From: Methylophilus aquaticus
GTDB lineage: Bacteria; Pseudomonadota; Gammaproteobacteria; Burkholderiales; Methylophilaceae
Direction: 5' to 3'
Assembly (NCBI RefSeq): GCF_030769565.1
Contig: NZ_JAVCAP010000021.1
Coordinates: 53,000 to 116,999, forward strand
Length of the DNA stretch: 64,000 nt
Notes under the pieces: generated by a model
Database searches by the model: none
What the model was told of the DNA's origin: nothing
Seen by the model: the letters and a program-made list of their open reading frames with translations, nothing else
Shown here: piece by piece, positions 61,043 through 64,000 of the stretch
How positions within the stretch are numbered: the first letter of the stretch is position 1
How the letters are laid out: every line of letters starts with the position of its first letter
Made by a program: the position numbers and the translations under genes

Positions 61043-63841
61043 TTAATCAAAGGTATAGGGATTGTTTTTCTGCATCCATTCTACAACCTTGTGGCTGGAT
61101 AAACCACGCGATATCCCATAGCCTTGTGCAAAATCACAGCCCAGTTCACGCAGAATGCGGGCCTGTTCGGCTTTTTCTACCCCTTCTGCTACCACTTTGC
61201 GATCAAACTCTCGGCATAAGGTAATCACACTCCTGACTACGGCCATGTCTTCTTGGTTAGTGAGCATGTTGTGAACAAAAGACTGGTCAATTTTAATAAT
61301 ATCCACGGGCAGGCGACGCAGATAAATCAATGATGAATATCCCGAGCCAAAGTCATCAATTGAAAAAGAAACACCCATTGCGTGGCATTGCTGAATGACG
61401 CGGTTAACGCGTGCAAAATCGCTAATGGCTGCACTTTCAGTGATTTCCAGATGCAGATGTTGTGGAGAGATTGCGGGGTATCGTTTGAAAAATTTAGCCA
61501 ACTGCCGGGCAAAGTTTTTTTGCATTAGGTGATGCGCTGCGATATTTACCGAAACTTGTGTTTCCAGTCCTTGCATCTGCCACTCGGCAAGTTGGCGCAG
61601 GCTTTCCTCGATGACCCAGTTACCCACGTCAATAATCAAGCTGGTGTGTTCAATAATCGAAAGGAAATCATGTGGGTTCAACAGGCCTCTTGTCGGATGT
61701 TGCCAGCGCAACAGCGCTTCAAAACAGAAGACTTTTCCTGATTTCACACAAATCTGTGGTTGATAAACCAATCTGAGCTGATTTTGCTGAATGGCGTTGA
61801 GCAAGTCTTTAAATAATGCCTGTTGTTGCTGGGATTGTTGTGCGGATGCCAGATCAAACATGTGATATTGATGGCCACCTTGGGTTTTGGCGTGATACAT
61901 GGCATGGTCAGCATGACGCAGTAGCGTGTCTGGTGGGTGGCGGTCTGTCGGAAACAGCGTATAGCCGATACTGGCTGAAATGGAAAACTTCAGCGTGTTG
62001 ACCATAAAGGGCTTCTCGATGGCAGCCAGTAACTTTTTGAGGAGGCGTGTGTACTCATTATGACTACGATATCCGCATAGTAGCAATGCAAACTCATCAC
62101 CACCAATACGCGCCAGCGTATCGTTTTCCTTAAGCATTGTGCAAATGCGTTGAGATAGCATGACCAGCAGCTTGTCACCATACTCATGCCCATGCTGGTC
62201 ATTCACAATTTTGAATTCATCAAGGTCAATATAGCAAATGGCTACCAGAGATTGTTGTTGTTCGGCTTGTATCAGCGCCTGTTGCAAGCGGCTTGAAAAG
62301 AGCACACGGTTAGGTAGCTGTGTCAGTGCATCGTGATAGGCCATATGTTCCAGCATATTCTGTTGCTCTTTGGCACGCGTGATGTCTGAAAACAGTCCGA
62401 CATAATGCTGAAATTCACCTGCCTGATTCATCACTGGGGATAATTCCATTTCAGCCAGATAGTCAAAGCCATTGCTGTGGCGATTCCAGACCTCGCCTTT
62501 CCATTCCAGGCGTGCTGAGGGATGGCTGAAAAATGGCTTGAAAAAATCCTGCGTGTGGCAAGCCAGCCCCAGTGCCTGCGGTGATTGACCTATGCACTCA
62601 GGCTGTACATAGCCGGTGATTACACTAAAGGAGGGGTTGCATTGCACAATATTCCCTTGCGCATCAGTGATGAAAATGGCATCGTGTGCATGCTCAAAGA
62701 CGCTGGCTGAGACTTTCAAACGATTGGCGTTTCCCTGAATTTCAGACACCATTTCGCGCAGGCGTTGACGCATTTTGAGCATGTTCGCAATCAGCGTATC
62801 GGGTTCTGCCTGCGTGTCATCTTCGGTGAAATCGCCGCGCTCTATACGCATCAACAGTTGCTTTGCCGTATCAGGTTCACCACCGATTGGATTGAGTACA
62901 AAACGGCGCAGGCCGCTGTAGATGGCCAGCAGGACGACAAAACTGACAATGAGCAAAATAATAATCAGGGGCGATAGCGCACCCAAACCAGACCAGTAAG
63001 CTTCGCTGGACGGATACAAAATATTGATTTGAAAATCCCACTCGGGGACGTTTTGAGTGACTATTTTCCAGCCATGATTGGATTTTAAGGCGTTTTCAGC
63101 CGTGGCCAGGCGAATCCCTTGTGTCAAAAAACGAATCTGGTCATGGTGGTCTGTGACGGCGACAAATCCTTTTTCCAGAAAGCCCCATTGTCTGATCGCC
63201 TGATCAAGGGCATTCACATCCAGTTTGTAGCCCACGTACCATGCGCCAATGAGCTTTCCTTGCGCATCGTACATAGGCTCATAACGCGAGAGATAGGATT
63301 CGCCAAGAATGTCGACAACACCATAAAAAGTGCGACCATCCAACAGATTTTTGATGGCTTTGCCTTTTGGGTCTAGTTCGGTGCCAAATGCGTTGCTGCC
63401 ATCGGCCTTTTTAACATTGGTCGCAACCCGGATAAATTGTTTTCCATGTTTGACAAAAATGGTGGCTGTGCCATTGCCGATTTGGGTGACAAAGTTAATT
63501 AGTCGGTTATCAGCTGTTTGTGGTGTTTGGCCAAAAAACAGGTTGGGTATGTCCTTATCAACAATTCGGGTGGTGCCCTTTATGGTTGGATACCCTTGCG
63601 AAGATGAGTATTGTTTGAGCAGAGCCATGCTCGACAGCACATGTTCCCCAACCAGCGTTCTGGCCGTGGTTAGCAGATTGGAAATCTTGGAAGTTTCTTC
63701 ACGGGCTTTGGTTTCAATGTTCTGGAGGTGCTGATTAAAGGTATAAGCAAAAGACAACAGACCAATCACCATTCCTAGTGCGACCAATGGTAAGAGCATT
63801 TTCTTGAGCAGCGTGTAATGTTTCATAATCCGCAATGTCAT
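61043..63841 (-). CDS. Cache-PAS-GGDEF-EAL signalling protein
   Basis: 932 residues. Membrane helix about 15-34, a periplasmic Cache (Cache_3/Cache_2-type) sensor to about 285, second helix about 290-310, a PAS domain about 380-490, a diguanylate cyclase domain with intact G-G-D-E-F (580-584) and a phosphodiesterase domain with E-A-L-L-R-W (708-713). Both catalytic motifs look intact, so it could make or degrade c-di-GMP depending on the small-molecule signal. ATG codons at 63841 and 63826 are both possible starts. It leads the aat-bpt operon. Confidence 0.92.
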   Translation of the reverse strand: MTLRIMKHYTLLKKMLLPLVALGMVIGLLSFAYTFNQHLQNIETKAREETSKISNLLTTARTLVGEHVLSSMALLKQYSSSQGYPTIKGTTRIVDKDIPNLFFGQTPQTADNRLINFVTQIGNGTATIFVKHGKQFIRVATNVKKADGSNAFGTELDPKGKAIKNLLDGRTFYGVVDILGESYLSRYEPMYDAQGKLIGAWYVGYKLDVNALDQAIRQWGFLEKGFVAVTDHHDQIRFLTQGIRLATAENALKSNHGWKIVTQNVPEWDFQINILYPSSEAYWSGLGALSPLIIILLIVSFVVLLAIYSGLRRFVLNPIGGEPDTAKQLLMRIERGDFTEDDTQAEPDTLIANMLKMRQRLREMVSEIQGNANRLKVSASVFEHAHDAIFITDAQGNIVQCNPSFSVITGYVQPECIGQSPQALGLACHTQDFFKPFFSHPSARLEWKGEVWNRHSNGFDYLAEMELSPVMNQAGEFQHYVGLFSDITRAKEQQNMLEHMAYHDALTQLPNRVLFSSRLQQALIQAEQQQSLVAICYIDLDEFKIVNDQHGHEYGDKLLVMLSQRICTMLKENDTLARIGGDEFALLLCGYRSHNEYTRLLKKLLAAIEKPFMVNTLKFSISASIGYTLFPTDRHPPDTLLRHADHAMYHAKTQGGHQYHMFDLASAQQSQQQQALFKDLLNAIQQNQLRLVYQPQICVKSGKVFCFEALLRWQHPTRGLLNPHDFLSIIEHTSLIIDVGNWVIEESLRQLAEWQMQGLETQVSVNIAAHHLMQKNFARQLAKFFKRYPAISPQHLHLEITESAAISDFARVNRVIQQCHAMGVSFSIDDFGSGYSSLIYLRRLPVDIIKIDQSFVHNMLTNQEDMAVVRSVITLCREFDRKVVAEGVEKAEQARILRELGCDFAQGYGISRGLSSHKVVEWMQKNNPYTFD

Positions 63842-64000
63842 TCTAGTTATGTTTTATCTACGCATGCAGGCATGATTCCCCCGACCTGACAAGCGTGGTG
63901 TTTTGGCTGCGGCACTGATGCATTGCAATGCCATACCATGCTTGGAGGCAGCGTAATGTGTGTTAACAAGCGTTTCTAGCAGTCAAAAATAGTCAGCAAA

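Overview
The window looks like chromosomal DNA of a methanol-oxidising betaproteobacterium of the Methylophilaceae (Methylophilus / Methylovorus / Methylobacillus type). The reasons are a complete mxaFJGIRSACKLD calcium methanol dehydrogenase operon, a separate xoxF lanthanide-type dehydrogenase cluster, two free-standing pqqA genes, and a betaproteobacterial housekeeping set (glyA-nrdR, serC, ribD, aat-bpt, iscX, pgm). This genus-level call is inference from gene content and protein style.

Layout. 1-11.1 kb: mxaF, J, G, I, R, S, A, C, K, L, D, then a small exported protein and a thioredoxin, all on the + strand and mostly overlapping. 11.3-20.6 kb: the xox cluster, with xoxF (D-Y-D metal motif), a XoxJ-like binding protein fused to ankyrin repeats, a c-type cytochrome, two YVTN beta-propellers, three tandem MxaD-like SRPBCC proteins and a SoxYZ-like carrier. 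20.6-24.5 kb: an accessory island made of REP-like hairpins, a three-cassette integron array with no integrase (attC sites at 21970, 22893 and 23723) and a ParDE-type toxin-antitoxin pair. 24.8-25.5 kb: two small secreted paralogues, each carrying a duplicated H..F.GKRPY-like motif. 25.6-31.3 kb: a 141-bp MITE-like element, then a complete second mxaRSACKL set. 31.4-35.5 kb: two exported hypothetical proteins, a NarX/NarL-type two-component system and a Sel1-repeat protein. 35.5-39.9 kb: umuC and umuD on the minus strand with a pqqA gene lodged between them on the + strand, a TauE/SafE-type permease, a second pqqA on the minus strand and a DUF1275 membrane protein. 40-51.4 kb: pgm, an M48 protease, a phosphomannomutase, iscX, an AsmA protein, glyA and nrdR. 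51.4-58.8 kb: serC overlapping a zincin/ATP-grasp fusion, ribD, a TatD-type DNase, and mtnA paired with a FucA-like aldolase. 58.9-63.8 kb: a second MITE copy, a hypothetical protein, bpt, aat and a Cache-PAS-GGDEF-EAL protein.

How the genes work together. MxaFI oxidises methanol in the periplasm with PQQ and calcium and passes electrons to cytochrome cL (MxaG). XoxF is the lanthanide counterpart, with its own cytochrome and J-type partner. The RSACKL proteins (MoxR ATPase, DUF58 and VWA proteins) form a membrane maturation machine thought to insert the metal. Two complete sets in one window, one of them behind novel small secreted proteins, suggest that maturation has been duplicated for different targets or metals. 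The two pqqA copies would raise or separate the supply of the cofactor precursor peptide. The two-component system next to the second RSACKL set is a candidate regulator of the dehydrogenase switch. The mtnA/aldolase pair could recycle the 5'-deoxyadenosine made by radical-SAM enzymes, including PqqE.

No tRNA, rRNA, CRISPR array or complete insertion sequence was recognised.
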